Below, piece after piece: positions 1 through 10,200 of a stretch of 64,000 nt of DNA. The position numbers were made by a program, and so were the translations under genes. The notes below the pieces were generated by a model. That model had not been told where the DNA came from, ran no database searches, and worked only from the letters and a program-made list of their open reading frames with translations. This DNA is from a virus. Every line of letters starts with the position of its first letter. Within the stretch, counting starts at the first letter, position 1. The stretch lies in IMG/VR virus record IMGVR_UViG_3300037586_005524, positions 19,221-83,220 of that record. One strand, 5' to 3'.

Positions 1-3000
1 CGATGGCAAAAAAGTTAGTAGTGGGCCTTATATGTTTTGTAAAAACAATATCATCAGAATCTAAAATCTTCACCATATCAGAAGAATTGACATTCTCTGG
101 TATGTTTTGTTTTGCTGAATATATGTATTCCTTGCTTATAACAGATTTATTTGGAGAAAAGAAATCTCCTTTTCCTGTATGTTGTAAACTAGTGATTCCA
201 CTTATTGCTCCGTAACTTGAAGTAATATTTATAGAACCAGAAGACATGTCCGCAACTGAGAAACTAGCATTTTTATCACTAGTTCCATAATATGAATCGC
301 TATTTGCTGGGCCCGAACTAGATAATCCGGTAAAATCCCAATTTAAAGCAAGGGTTTCTATTTGGGGAACATATGGTTGAGTTATCCCTTCGTTTTCTCC
401 ATCGGATGGCATAACTTCAAACAAATATGCAGGCTTGTATGGATTTAATCGACCAATATTTTTTGGGTCTCTGGCGTGTGCTCGAATGGTTTCATTATCA
501 AGATAGTCTAACCAGCATCTTAATGAAGAAAACTTAATATCAGTTGGAGTTAAATAGGACCCAGTAAAATTAGTTCTATGTGCGCCTGCATAAGCTCGTT
601 TGGAGCTAGATAGAAAGTTTTCTCCTTGTGCTTGAGATAGATTTCCAGTAACTAAAAATTCATTATTTATAGTATTTAAATCATTATTAACACCATAAAA
701 CTCTATCACATATGCAAGAGGGCCATCCGCTTTCATCTTTTCGTCCATTTGAGAAAGAGTGCCAGATACGTAACTTGCTAATGGATGCTTTTCTGGTCTG
801 ACCCGAACGGCAAAATTCCATTTATTATTATCATATACTTCTTTAAACACACTGCTTGTTAGCTCTAAAGCGAATCCCTCATCCGAACTACTAAGCATAA
901 AAAATGCATCTTTATTTGTAAATCCGGCCGAGGACACGATATCGTCATTTAATGTCTTTCTACATGCATAAACTTGAAAATTTGCAGAGTCATCGCCGTG
1001 CCAAGTTAAATCATTATAGTTTTGTGCACTACTGGGAGGCTCTTCATAGTTTGTTTGCCTGGCAGTATGCATACCAAAAAGGGAGGCCGAAAGGTTTGAA
1101 AGCATAAAATAATTTTGATCCCGTGGAGATCCGGGATCTGGAAAAATAATCTCTGCTTCTGTTGTAAAAGGAATGGCGATACGAGTAAGCGAAGTGGATG
1201 TCGGTGTTGATTTTGAACCCGAAATAAAGGATACTGAGTTTGTATTTGCGCTAGATGTAAATTGATAAATTGTTCCATAAGCTCTGCCTGAATTACTAAA
1301 ATCAACACAATTCTTTTTAACGGTCACTGAAGAAAAATTATTTTCAAATGTATAGTCTGATTGATCCGCATATAAATTTAACTTTAAAATTTCATGATCA
1401 ATACCAAAACATCTAATTAAATTTCTAAATGCTTTTTCGGTGCCTTTAGACTTATAGATAAGAGATAAAGAATTATAAATATTTTGATATATTTGATTTT
1501 TTATATGATAAAGTTTTTTTTCAAATAACTCATTATTAGACTGATTTAAAAATTGTGCTAAAATGTCGGCATCTGCAAATATTTCTGACGTCACGAATCC
1601 TTTTGATTCCAAGGCATCTTTTATAAAATGGTGTGGCTTTTCATAACTTCCGCTTGGATAAACTACATTTTGCAAAGTAGGCAATTCTTGTATTTGTAAT
1701 TGCAAAGTATCAAAATAACTTGCCATTATTTGTGTTAGTTTTTTAAGTATTTCTCCATTTTCACCATCTTCATTTATTATCCAAGCAGGCAAAGAATTAT
1801 AAATGGCTGCATTATTTGAAAGATCGTGATGTTTTCCTTTGCTTATAGAAGAAGTCAAATAAGCATTTACATCTGGGTGTGTGCTATATAGAATCGGATC
1901 TTTAAACTCATAAGAGGCCGTTACTAAATTACTCAATGTAATAGCTGAACCGGTTTCTCTATGGCCAGAAGTATATCCTATCCAAGTTCCATTATTAACC
2001 CGTCCAGAATAGTCTAAAATTGTTGAATCTGTGGGATTTTCTCCTGTTACGCCCTCATTAAACTTATAATAAACGCCCAAATGTGTATTTGCATTGTCAG
2101 TATTTGTACCGCCGCCGACTTGCGTAAACCAATGTCGTCCAATTTGTTGAGAGTTTCTTTCTGTTTTCCAAAATCTAAATTCATCTAGCGCGCCGGAAAA
2201 CGGAGCCCAGCCTAATTGTGGCGTGCTATCGCCGCGCGGCGAAGTTGCAAGAACACCGATTGTTGCGAGCATGCCGCCGCTTACATAATCAACAGTTGCG
2301 CTTGACTGTTCTCTAATTAAATTAGTGGTGGTACCAACAATTGTATCATTGTGGGCTCCGTCGACATATAATTTTGCTTGTAAGTTTCCGGCCGCAAGAC
2401 TTCCGGAATTTGCAAATGTAAATGCATAATGATGCCACTTATCATCACTAAAATTACCTGTTATCCCTTGACCAATAGACGCTGTTTGAAAACCCACTCC
2501 GCCAGTGGTACCATCGGTGCTGCCACTTATATATGTAACTTGAAATTCTGGGTTGGCGGCGCCAGCACGGTAGATCTCTATGGCCATGCGACCATACCCA
2601 GCTTCAGCTTCTGTTGCATTCACGGTATAAGTGTCAAATACTACTTCTCGTGCTAGCCGAGTAGTATCTTCTTTTTTCATCCAAAATTCTACTGTATTGC
2701 CATCAACACCATCGATTTTTAAATTAGATTCTCTATTTTGAGATTGGTCATAAATATTGGAGTAACCACTTCTATAGTCGCCACTAGTATCGGTTACTTT
2801 TTTTCCTTTTCCGCGAGTGCTAGGATGTGGGCCGCCTCTAAATAAAATATATTCTGGGGTGGAAGAACTGAAATAATTATTTGAACTGGCGCCATCAAAA
2901 TAGCCAGAAGTGTCGCGAGCCGCAATGCGAATAAAACCATTTGTTCTAGGATATTCATTTTCAAAAACATAGTTATCTAGATAAGAAGAAGAAAGGTACC

Positions 3001-3259
3001 AAGAAGTTCTCTCATATAAAGAGCCATCATATGGATAAGTTTGATAAATTCTTTTAACGGCATCATTGTAATATTGTTCTGCAGAACCAAAAAATGCAAA
3101 ATTAGAAGCACTAGAAAAATCAATTCGAGGAACAAATCTTTCTTTTTCTTGGATATACGCGCCCATATATTCATAAGATTCAACTTCTTTTGCTAAAGAA
3201 TCGATATCTGCTGAACTTACTATAGTTTGTGGGTCATCAAAATATTTTTTTGTATCCAT
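1..3259 (-). CDS. Large tail/appendage protein with LamG (ConA-like) domain, partial
   Basis: An open frame starts at ATG 3259 and stays open to the left window edge, so at least 1086 residues are present and the C-terminus is missing. Roughly residues 175-375 look like a laminin-G/concanavalin A-like domain: an NTVEFWM strand, a KWHHYAF segment, a KLYVDG strand and a closing GALDEFRFWKTER segment. The rest is rich in Ser, Asn, Tyr and Phe, as is common in tail proteins. It lies directly downstream of baseplate wedge genes and four bases after the stop of the preceding structural gene. LamG domains bind carbohydrates, so a role in a fibre or baseplate appendage that contacts host glycans is inferred. 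The family beyond LamG is not recognised. Confidence 0.8.
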   Translation of the reverse strand, partial: MDTKKYFDDPQTIVSSADIDSLAKEVESYEYMGAYIQEKERFVPRIDFSSASNFAFFGSAEQYYNDAVKRIYQTYPYDGSLYERTSWYLSSSYLDNYVFENEYPRTNGFIRIAARDTSGYFDGASSNNYFSSSTPEYILFRGGPHPSTRGKGKKVTDTSGDYRSGYSNIYDQSQNRESNLKIDGVDGNTVEFWMKKEDTTRLAREVVFDTYTVNATEAEAGYGRMAIEIYRAGAANPEFQVTYISGSTDGTTGGVGFQTASIGQGITGNFSDDKWHHYAFTFANSGSLAAGNLQAKLYVDGAHNDTIVGTTTNLIREQSSATVDYVSGGMLATIGVLATSPRGDSTPQLGWAPFSGALDEFRFWKTERNSQQIGRHWFTQVGGGTNTDNANTHLGVYYKFNEGVTGENPTDSTILDYSGRVNNGTWIGYTSGHRETGSAITLSNLVTASYEFKDPILYSTHPDVNAYLTSSISKGKHHDLSNNAAIYNSLPAWIINEDGENGEILKKLTQIMASYFDTLQLQIQELPTLQNVVYPSGSYEKPHHFIKDALESKGFVTSEIFADADILAQFLNQSNNELFEKKLYHIKNQIYQNIYNSLSLIYKSKGTEKAFRNLIRCFGIDHEILKLNLYADQSDYTFENNFSSVTVKKNCVDFSNSGRAYGTIYQFTSSANTNSVSFISGSKSTPTSTSLTRIAIPFTTEAEIIFPDPGSPRDQNYFMLSNLSASLFGMHTARQTNYEEPPSSAQNYNDLTWHGDDSANFQVYACRKTLNDDIVSSAGFTNKDAFFMLSSSDEGFALELTSSVFKEVYDNNKWNFAVRVRPEKHPLASYVSGTLSQMDEKMKADGPLAYVIEFYGVNNDLNTINNEFLVTGNLSQAQGENFLSSSKRAYAGAHRTNFTGSYLTPTDIKFSSLRCWLDYLDNETIRAHARDPKNIGRLNPYKPAYLFEVMPSDGENEGITQPYVPQIETLALNWDFTGLSSSGPANSDSYYGTSDKNASFSVADMSSGSINITSSYGAISGITSLQHTGKGDFFSPNKSVISKEYIYSAKQNIPENVNSSDMVKILDSDDIVFTKHIRPTTNFFAI

Positions 3260-3263
3260 GTGC

Positions 3264-4904
3264 CTACTCTATATCTGTTGAGTGTTTTTCTACTCTAAAT
3301 TTAAAAGTCTCTGGTTGCTCTACATATTTTCCATTCAAATAATATACAATTTTAATTCCGTACATATAATCGTTCTGAAGTATTGACATATCTAAATCAA
3401 AATAGCTTCCACTAACATCATATGAAGCTCTTGTGTGATTTAAACTACCTGTCCCATAATCAAGAACAGTTAAATTATCGTGCACTCTAAACACTTTATA
3501 ATAAACATCTTCAATAATAGAAGATGATATCTCTGTTGTTGCTTTTGTATATATATTTGGGCTCCAGTTTTTATTTCTGGCAAATAATCTAAATCTAGCA
3601 GTCTCCTCATTAGAATAAATTGATTTAAGATTTTTTATAGAAGTGGCATAAGTATCGTTAGGATTGTGCTCGTATGATTCAAAGCTTTTAACGGCTATAC
3701 CTGATCCTGTGTGAAATTCGATATAGCTGGCACCGGTGCCGCGATGAGTAGTGGCGCTTCCTGTTGACCAAACATCATAAATTGTAGTTTCCGAGCCCGT
3801 ATATGCGAATGAGGCGCTATAAGTACCTGAAGCAATATAAGAAGCAGTTATAACAAAAGCATTGTTAGCCGTTACACCTCCTCCTTCTGGTAGGGATTTT
3901 GCGTTACCATCAAGAGTAGCAAAAATCCTAACATCTAATTTTGTTTTTTGAACATTTTGTAAAGTTCCAGCATCGAGCCTAGCACCCGCTCCTCCTAAAT
4001 TTGGTATATCTTTTAATTGCCCTCTAATATAATTGTACAAATAAAGAGTATTCAAATTGTCGGCGCCGCTAGCTAAAGAACTACTTAAATAAAAATTTCC
4101 TCTATTGTCTTTTTTAGAAGAATCCCAACGAGCCTCAATTGCTGGTCGTTTAAAGAAATATTCAGACCCTCTAGCAAAAAACTTTTTAGTGTAATACGAA
4201 TCTGTAGAGCCAGTTGGATTTTTAAGCAGGCCATTTGTGCCATCAGTCATGTCTGTATTTTCATATTTGGCCTCTTGGCTGCTTGTTAAATGTACGCCAA
4301 ATCCATATCTCGCACTTGATTTGTCGCCTAGAACGTTTCCAGGAGAATGTAACCATTGTTCTACTAGCGTTGTCACATCTATCTCAAGATCTTCTGTCCC
4401 TTTTTCAAATGTTTGTTGAAAAGTAGAACCCTCCCCTGTATCATAGTCACCGCCGGGCCTTGTCCAGGTTGTTTTTTCTGTTGCCCTCATCCAATTCGAA
4501 CCTGTGCCATCATATGTTAGATCTCTATAACCTTCCATGTCGAGGCCGCGGCCTTCTTCCCAATCTTTAGTTACTGCAGATGCAGAAAGTGTGAAACTTC
4601 TTGGAACCGTAAATGGATGTTTGGCATTGAACATTCTTAAATAAAAACTTACGCTTCCGGAAGCAGGAATATCACCATTTGTTCTATCTGTGTTTATATC
4701 TGTAACTGGAAAATTAATAAGAACTCTTGATAGTTCTGCTGTTTTTGCTGCGTTAGAGCCACTAATTGTTTGTCCATATATTGAAAAAATCTCCAAAGAG
4801 TCCGACATCCCCATATTTGAGCCAGTGCCGCGTGTTGTTAAACCTGCTTTAAACGCATTTGTAATTGTTGTGTCTGCGTTTGCTGTATACCTTTTTATAG
4901 CCAT
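3264..4904 (-). CDS. Virion structural protein, probable baseplate/tail component
   Basis: A 546-residue protein rich in Thr, Ser, Gly and Tyr, with many short beta-strand-like segments and no enzymatic motif. The N-terminus (KRYTANADTTITNAF) and the following alternating strands recall DNRLRE-type beta domains that occur in large surface proteins, but this is only a resemblance. Its ATG overlaps the stop of the gp6-like gene in a TAATG arrangement, so the two are translationally coupled. The LamG tail gene follows after four bases. Position argues for a structural role at the baseplate periphery. I cannot assign a T4 counterpart. Confidence 0.7.
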   Translation of the reverse strand: MAIKRYTANADTTITNAFKAGLTTRGTGSNMGMSDSLEIFSIYGQTISGSNAAKTAELSRVLINFPVTDINTDRTNGDIPASGSVSFYLRMFNAKHPFTVPRSFTLSASAVTKDWEEGRGLDMEGYRDLTYDGTGSNWMRATEKTTWTRPGGDYDTGEGSTFQQTFEKGTEDLEIDVTTLVEQWLHSPGNVLGDKSSARYGFGVHLTSSQEAKYENTDMTDGTNGLLKNPTGSTDSYYTKKFFARGSEYFFKRPAIEARWDSSKKDNRGNFYLSSSLASGADNLNTLYLYNYIRGQLKDIPNLGGAGARLDAGTLQNVQKTKLDVRIFATLDGNAKSLPEGGGVTANNAFVITASYIASGTYSASFAYTGSETTIYDVWSTGSATTHRGTGASYIEFHTGSGIAVKSFESYEHNPNDTYATSIKNLKSIYSNEETARFRLFARNKNWSPNIYTKATTEISSSIIEDVYYKVFRVHDNLTVLDYGTGSLNHTRASYDVSGSYFDLDMSILQNDYMYGIKIVYYLNGKYVEQPETFKFRVEKHSTDIE

Positions 4905-6715
4905 TATTTAACAGTTCCTTTAATATCCAATTCCGGAAACTTTACTTCGAAAATAGCATTTTGTGGGATTGCCACATATCTTCCGTCCGGAGAAGTAAAT
5001 TCATCTATACTAAAACCAATTTGTGAATAATTGCTTGCATCTTTTTTAACAATTTTAACATTAACTGTGTCCGCAACTCCGCGTACGCGATTCAAAGTTG
5101 AGTATATCTCTGTGATGGAAAACGATTCCCCAATGGAAAGTACTTTTTCTTTGATTCTCTGTCTCAGGGCTCGTGATGCAACTTCTAAAGTATCGAATTT
5201 ATTTGCTGCAGAATGACTTACAATTTCAAACTCAATTCCAATATTAACAATTTCTGCATCTAAAATGTCTACTGTATCATTTATCATTTTGTAGCGGTTG
5301 ACCCAAGTTTTAAGATTCTGTTTTAGTGTGTCGTTTGCTTTTATTAATTTAGTGTTTGCATCTTCAGATAAAATGTATAAATTAAGATTTCTTTTAAAAG
5401 AGTCTACATCACGAATAACATGACATTTTTTAATGGCCCCAAATTGAGCAGGCAACCTATAAACTAAGCTTGAATAATCTTGTAAAGTTACTGCACGACT
5501 TTGGGCAGAAAATGTACTTTTAATTCTTTGTTTTATTTGTGTTACGCTGGGCGTGGTTATGTTACCCAAAATAGGTTCGTCGTTGTTTACTTCTAAAGAT
5601 GTTATAACCTCATTTAATTTTGAACTAACTAAGGTCGCACCATCCAATACAGAAGGAAATTCTAATCTAGCATCACGTTTGGCTACTAAAGTATTGGCGG
5701 CAGCATTCGTGTTTGATGCAGTATTAATACGATATCTAATAGTTAAAATAACATTGGATGGGCTAATTCCTAATTTATCTGTTGATAATAAATTAGTTGG
5801 ATCAAAAGATTCGTCTGTAATATAGTCTCTCCCGTGAATTTTTAATATTACTTGACTTGGATCTTGGACTGCTGCGACTTCTGGCGTTAATTGATCTTCA
5901 GAGCCGTATCCAAATTGTAATATAGTTGTTCCATATTCTTTTACAACAGTAAATCGTCTTGGTACTGCAACTGTTTTTAAGATAAAAGGAGTGTCTTTCC
6001 TGTCTGAATTTGTATTATTTATTGGAACATAGATTGTATCTTGGGAAAGCTCTTCTACTTCAGACCATTCATTTCCATCTTCGTCCGCTACGGAAATAAT
6101 TTCTGCCACATTTGCATTCTTTAATATTATCCTGCGAAATGGCTCGTGGTCTCCAACTGTTGCTACTTCACTTTCAAACTGGCCAGAGACTACAGAACCA
6201 TGGGCTTTGACTGCATAATGTGTTGTTAAGGAAGAGTCTTCATCAAATTTAGCTGCAATAATATCATTTTTGTTATTAGAAAAATCTATATTTTCTAATA
6301 AAGTAAAAATATTACCATTCGTTGAAATAAAAGTGCTCCCTCTTCTTAAAACAGGGATGTAATCAGAATCGACTCCAATACCATTTGAATTGGCTGGAAC
6401 TAAAATATAAAAAATTGCTGTGCCATAAGAAGATGGAGATGTTTCATATTTATATCCTAATTGTTTTCCCAATCTTATTACATTATTGTATTCAACCGCA
6501 GTGTCTAAAAAGGATTCATTTACTTGATAATCTAAATAAAAAGATAAAATGTCTCCAACATATGCTACGGTGTCAAGCATAAGCGCACCGAAGGAGGACT
6601 TATTAAAATCTTTGAAACTTTCAGGATAGTAAGTTTTTGCATATGATACTAAATCACTCTTAATTGAATTAAAATCTCGACTACTATATTTAATTGGTAT
6701 TTGTTTTTCAGACAT
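4904..6715 (-). CDS. Baseplate wedge protein, T4 gp6-like
   Basis: A 603-residue protein whose N-terminus (YSSRDFNSIKSDLVSYAKTY, then FGALMLDTVAYVGDILSFY and YQVNESFLDTA) is typical of the T4 gp6/baseplate J-like wedge family, which forms the ring of the contractile-tail baseplate. A middle region (FSAQSRAVTLQDYSSLVYRLP) and a C-terminal segment on derivative-free repeats (IKEKVLSIGESFSITEIYSTLNRV, shortened here) fit the same family. Length is close to T4 gp6 (about 660). It follows the gp25-like gene by 24 bases and precedes a structural gene with a TAATG overlap. The family assignment is confident; the details of its partners are inferred from T4. Confidence 0.9.
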   Translation of the reverse strand: MSEKQIPIKYSSRDFNSIKSDLVSYAKTYYPESFKDFNKSSFGALMLDTVAYVGDILSFYLDYQVNESFLDTAVEYNNVIRLGKQLGYKYETSPSSYGTAIFYILVPANSNGIGVDSDYIPVLRRGSTFISTNGNIFTLLENIDFSNNKNDIIAAKFDEDSSLTTHYAVKAHGSVVSGQFESEVATVGDHEPFRRIILKNANVAEIISVADEDGNEWSEVEELSQDTIYVPINNTNSDRKDTPFILKTVAVPRRFTVVKEYGTTILQFGYGSEDQLTPEVAAVQDPSQVILKIHGRDYITDESFDPTNLLSTDKLGISPSNVILTIRYRINTASNTNAAANTLVAKRDARLEFPSVLDGATLVSSKLNEVITSLEVNNDEPILGNITTPSVTQIKQRIKSTFSAQSRAVTLQDYSSLVYRLPAQFGAIKKCHVIRDVDSFKRNLNLYILSEDANTKLIKANDTLKQNLKTWVNRYKMINDTVDILDAEIVNIGIEFEIVSHSAANKFDTLEVASRALRQRIKEKVLSIGESFSITEIYSTLNRVRGVADTVNVKIVKKDASNYSQIGFSIDEFTSPDGRYVAIPQNAIFEVKFPELDIKGTVK

Positions 6716-6739
6716 ATTTAACGTATTTCCCTTATAATA

Positions 6740-7132
6740 TTAAATAGTGTCTTCAAAGAAGAATTCCACAACATCATAGATCCGTAATGGTTTGATAAGA
6801 TATTTAATTTGAAGTTTAAATAAATGAGGATCTCCATACTCTATTTCATCTGGGCCGAACATTGTTACCTTCACTTCTATAAATGGCATATATTTATTAA
6901 CTTGACTTATGATTCTTGTTTCTATTTCTTGGTACGTTAGCTCGTGATTTGGCTCAAATAAATAATTTCTTATTCCGACACCATATTCAGGATCCATAAT
7001 TCGTTCACCAGGTGCAGTTAAAACAAGCATTTTTAAATTTTGAGATACCATTTCTGCATAAGTTTTATTTAATGTATAGCCGTCGCTTGTATCTTCTTGT
7101 AATGGTAATTTTGGTGATAGCCCTGATGCCAT
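6740..7132 (-). CDS. Baseplate wedge subunit, gp25/GPW family
   Basis: A 130-residue protein with the GPW/gp25 signature: an N-terminal segment with an aligned YAEMVSQNLKMLVLTAPGER, then DPEYGVGIRNYLFEP and a C-terminal beta sheet (VKVTMFGPDEIEYG). In T4 gp25 joins gp6 and gp53 in the wedge and nucleates the sheath. The size matches the family (about 130). A strong ribosome site, AAAGGAGA, lies before the ATG. A 73-base gap separates it from the giant gene upstream, and the gp6-like gene follows, reproducing the usual gp25-gp6 association. Confidence 0.92.
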   Translation of the reverse strand: MASGLSPKLPLQEDTSDGYTLNKTYAEMVSQNLKMLVLTAPGERIMDPEYGVGIRNYLFEPNHELTYQEIETRIISQVNKYMPFIEVKVTMFGPDEIEYGDPHLFKLQIKYLIKPLRIYDVVEFFFEDTI

Positions 7133-7205
7133 AAAAATCTCTCCTTTAGTTATAATTACTTCTTTTTTATAAAATTGGGCCTATCTTTCTAAATTCTTTT
7201 TAATT

Positions 7206-10200
7206 TTAACAGAGTGCGTCTGTCCCTAGCACATCATAAGGGTCCCAAATCTTAGTGTCTAGACCATGAGTTACTGCAATTTGGCGGTTCCAGTTGCCTT
7301 CCATGAAGGCCACATCGAGATCGTCGATATCGCCCCCGGCAGCCACGTACTTCTCCCCGATCTGTGCGATCTCGGCTGGCGACAGGCCACTCTCGGTTAT
7401 TAAAGTGCCGGCGGGCGCTGTTAGCAGACCTGTTATATGTAATTCCACACCTCCACGGTTTCGGTTTGGGAGCGGCTTGCCGTCGAACCATTCACCGCCG
7501 GCGTCTTCAGCATTGCGATCAACCCACTGAATAGTTACAATATCCTGTAAATTATTTTGAGTTATGAACTCCTCGATGCTTTTCTTTATTGACCCGGCGA
7601 GATAGTTGAGTTCTCCACAACTACCATGGTCAACTGAAAATGCCCAGCCGCTGCCCGCGCTGGTGGTGTTTTCGCCGTAAACCCAGGAACTCCCCATATC
7701 TTTGACTGCAATCTTTGTAGATGTACTTCCATGCACGTTTGAGTCAGGATCATCTTTTTTCCATTTAATATAACCAAGGGTTTTATCACAAGTTGCCTCG
7801 TAAAAATGTTTTGGCCCATCTGGCTGGCCTACTACAAATGACAGAGTATTTCCGTCCAGGAAGTTCGGGCGGAAATACTCTCGTGTTTGAGCGCTCGGGT
7901 GATGCCAGTTTCCTTTACAGTTTGTACCCTCGTAATCTTCGTTAGTGTACGGGAACTTAATAACCCATGCCACCACAGGGCTGTCCTTAGTAATTTCTTC
8001 AAGCTTTTTCTGAATTTCTAGTTTTTTATCTCCTTTTTCAAATATAGAAACCTCTTCGCCGAGGAATGTTACCCTACTAAGCACTGGTTCCCACGTATCA
8101 CAGGCCTCATCGATACACCACTGGAAGTTCGACAAGCTTGGCAAATATGACGGTCCGGGGATTGTCTGCTGGCCGCCGGCGCTCAACACATCATTATAGA
8201 AGCCCTCAAGTATAAGAATTTGTTTTCTTGCTAATTCAAAGGTGGCCTTATTGTCGCATAAATCAACCAAGGTGTCTGAGACAGGGAAGGGCGAAGAATT
8301 GACACTTTCACAATTAAAATATAAAATATCTAAAAATCCCTGGCTTGAGCCTGGCAGAATCATGCTGTCTGCCACCCAAGCATTATTTATATAATAATCT
8401 TCGTTTTTTGTTAAATCGCTTATTACTCTTTTATATTTCTCAATATAATCAAATGCATGTCCTTCGACTTCTATGAGCGTATCATAATATTCTCTTAAAG
8501 TAGAAAATATTACTTCTAAGTTCATATCTGATGTCGCTTCTCCGGCTTTTTCTGCAGCTATCAGAGTATCAAATAACGCTGTGTCTGAAAACTTTCTATA
8601 TTGGTAGGCCCAATCGAACGACGCCCCGGGGTTGTCCCGAGGGAAAGCAGTTGAGTTAGAATTCCTCGCCTTATATTTTTGGCGGAGAATCCAATTGCGG
8701 TCATCTTCCATTATATTATAAGATTTCATCAACATGTCAAACATTTTTTCATCCGCCGTATATTCTTCTTTAGAAATTGTTGGATCTTCATCGACTGCGC
8801 TGTCGCATGCTTTAACCTCGGCGGCTTTCAATTGGTCAGGTGCTTTATTCCCGAACCAAATACCGCTCATTGTGTCGCCTAAATACTTTTCTAACATGCA
8901 CATAGTAAATCCTGCAGGGGTCCATGGGGTCATGAAAAATGGATTACATTTTTTCCATCCTGGATCAGTGGCTTGAACCATACCTTTCATAATACCAAGC
9001 GGAGTCATGGCAAAAATTTGAGAATAGCTTGGTGGGCTCCCAAGCATTAAAGTTTGAAATTTGTTCCACCAGCTATCCTCTCCTGTGTCTTCTGTTTGAC
9101 TGGTTTGTTCTTGACTGGCGGCTTCGGCGCCTCCTTTCAATGGATCCGCCGCTTGTGTATTAGAATAGAATAGAGATCTTAACATTCCTTTTGTTTCAGG
9201 AAACATGCCACCTTTTAATTCTGTTTCAGTGTCATAAACAGGAAGGCCGTTGCTGTCTTTATTGCCCGTGTCATATTCAGCCTGTGTTGTTTTCGTATAT
9301 TCATCTAGTTCGAAAGTCTGCATAAGAACATATAATGAAATCAATGTTTTATAATTATCAATCGGAAATATTCTTCCAAAAAGTTTTTCAAAATCACTTG
9401 TTTCTGTCATTAAACCAAGAAGCTTGTTAAGAGGGAATTCATCTTCAATTGAATCTTGATAAGAAAAATATCCCAAAGGCACTGCTTTTGTGTCCTGGGC
9501 CAACTTCACGAATCCGTCTGCAATAGTTTTTGCATCTTGGTCTGATTTTCCTTGTTCCTTCGCCTGGCTTTCATAAAAACTATGCAGTGCGCCTGTTTCT
9601 GCAAAATTAAGACCACCAACAGGGAGTTCAACCTCCATTAATGGTATTTCAATTATGGGCGGTGATATGTCGGCGCCTTCTTTTAAAGTTGTTAAAGCGC
9701 TTTCATACTCAACGAACATATATGTTCCAGTGTCAAGCTCTGCTTTTCTAAGCTTTTCATATAAAATATAAGCTTTTTTATTCAACAAATTTGGGCCTTC
9801 AATGGGCCCATTTATACTTGTATTAAAGGGCAGTAAAAGTTTATCAAGGTCGATCTTTACAGTCTTGTTAGTGTCGTCTGAGTTAAGTTTCCTTTTTACA
9901 GGTTCTTTTTCCAAACCCAGATAGATGGTATCGCCGGTGGAGGGATCGATCTGGATCGCCGGCGGGCCAACGCCGGAATATACAGGGGCATAATCATATC
10001 TAAGTGGCAGGACATAAACCAATCTTAAGCCATACATCCATGGATCAAAATAATTTGTATGTGGCTCGCTAGCTTGGACAGAATTTTTATATTTTGCTAC
10101 ACCAAAACTATCGGCCGTCATTGCTTCCCGCCATTGGTTTATATTAATATAAGCACCTGGCTTTTCATCAAGATTGTCAGGAGTGTGCCAAATATTTCCA

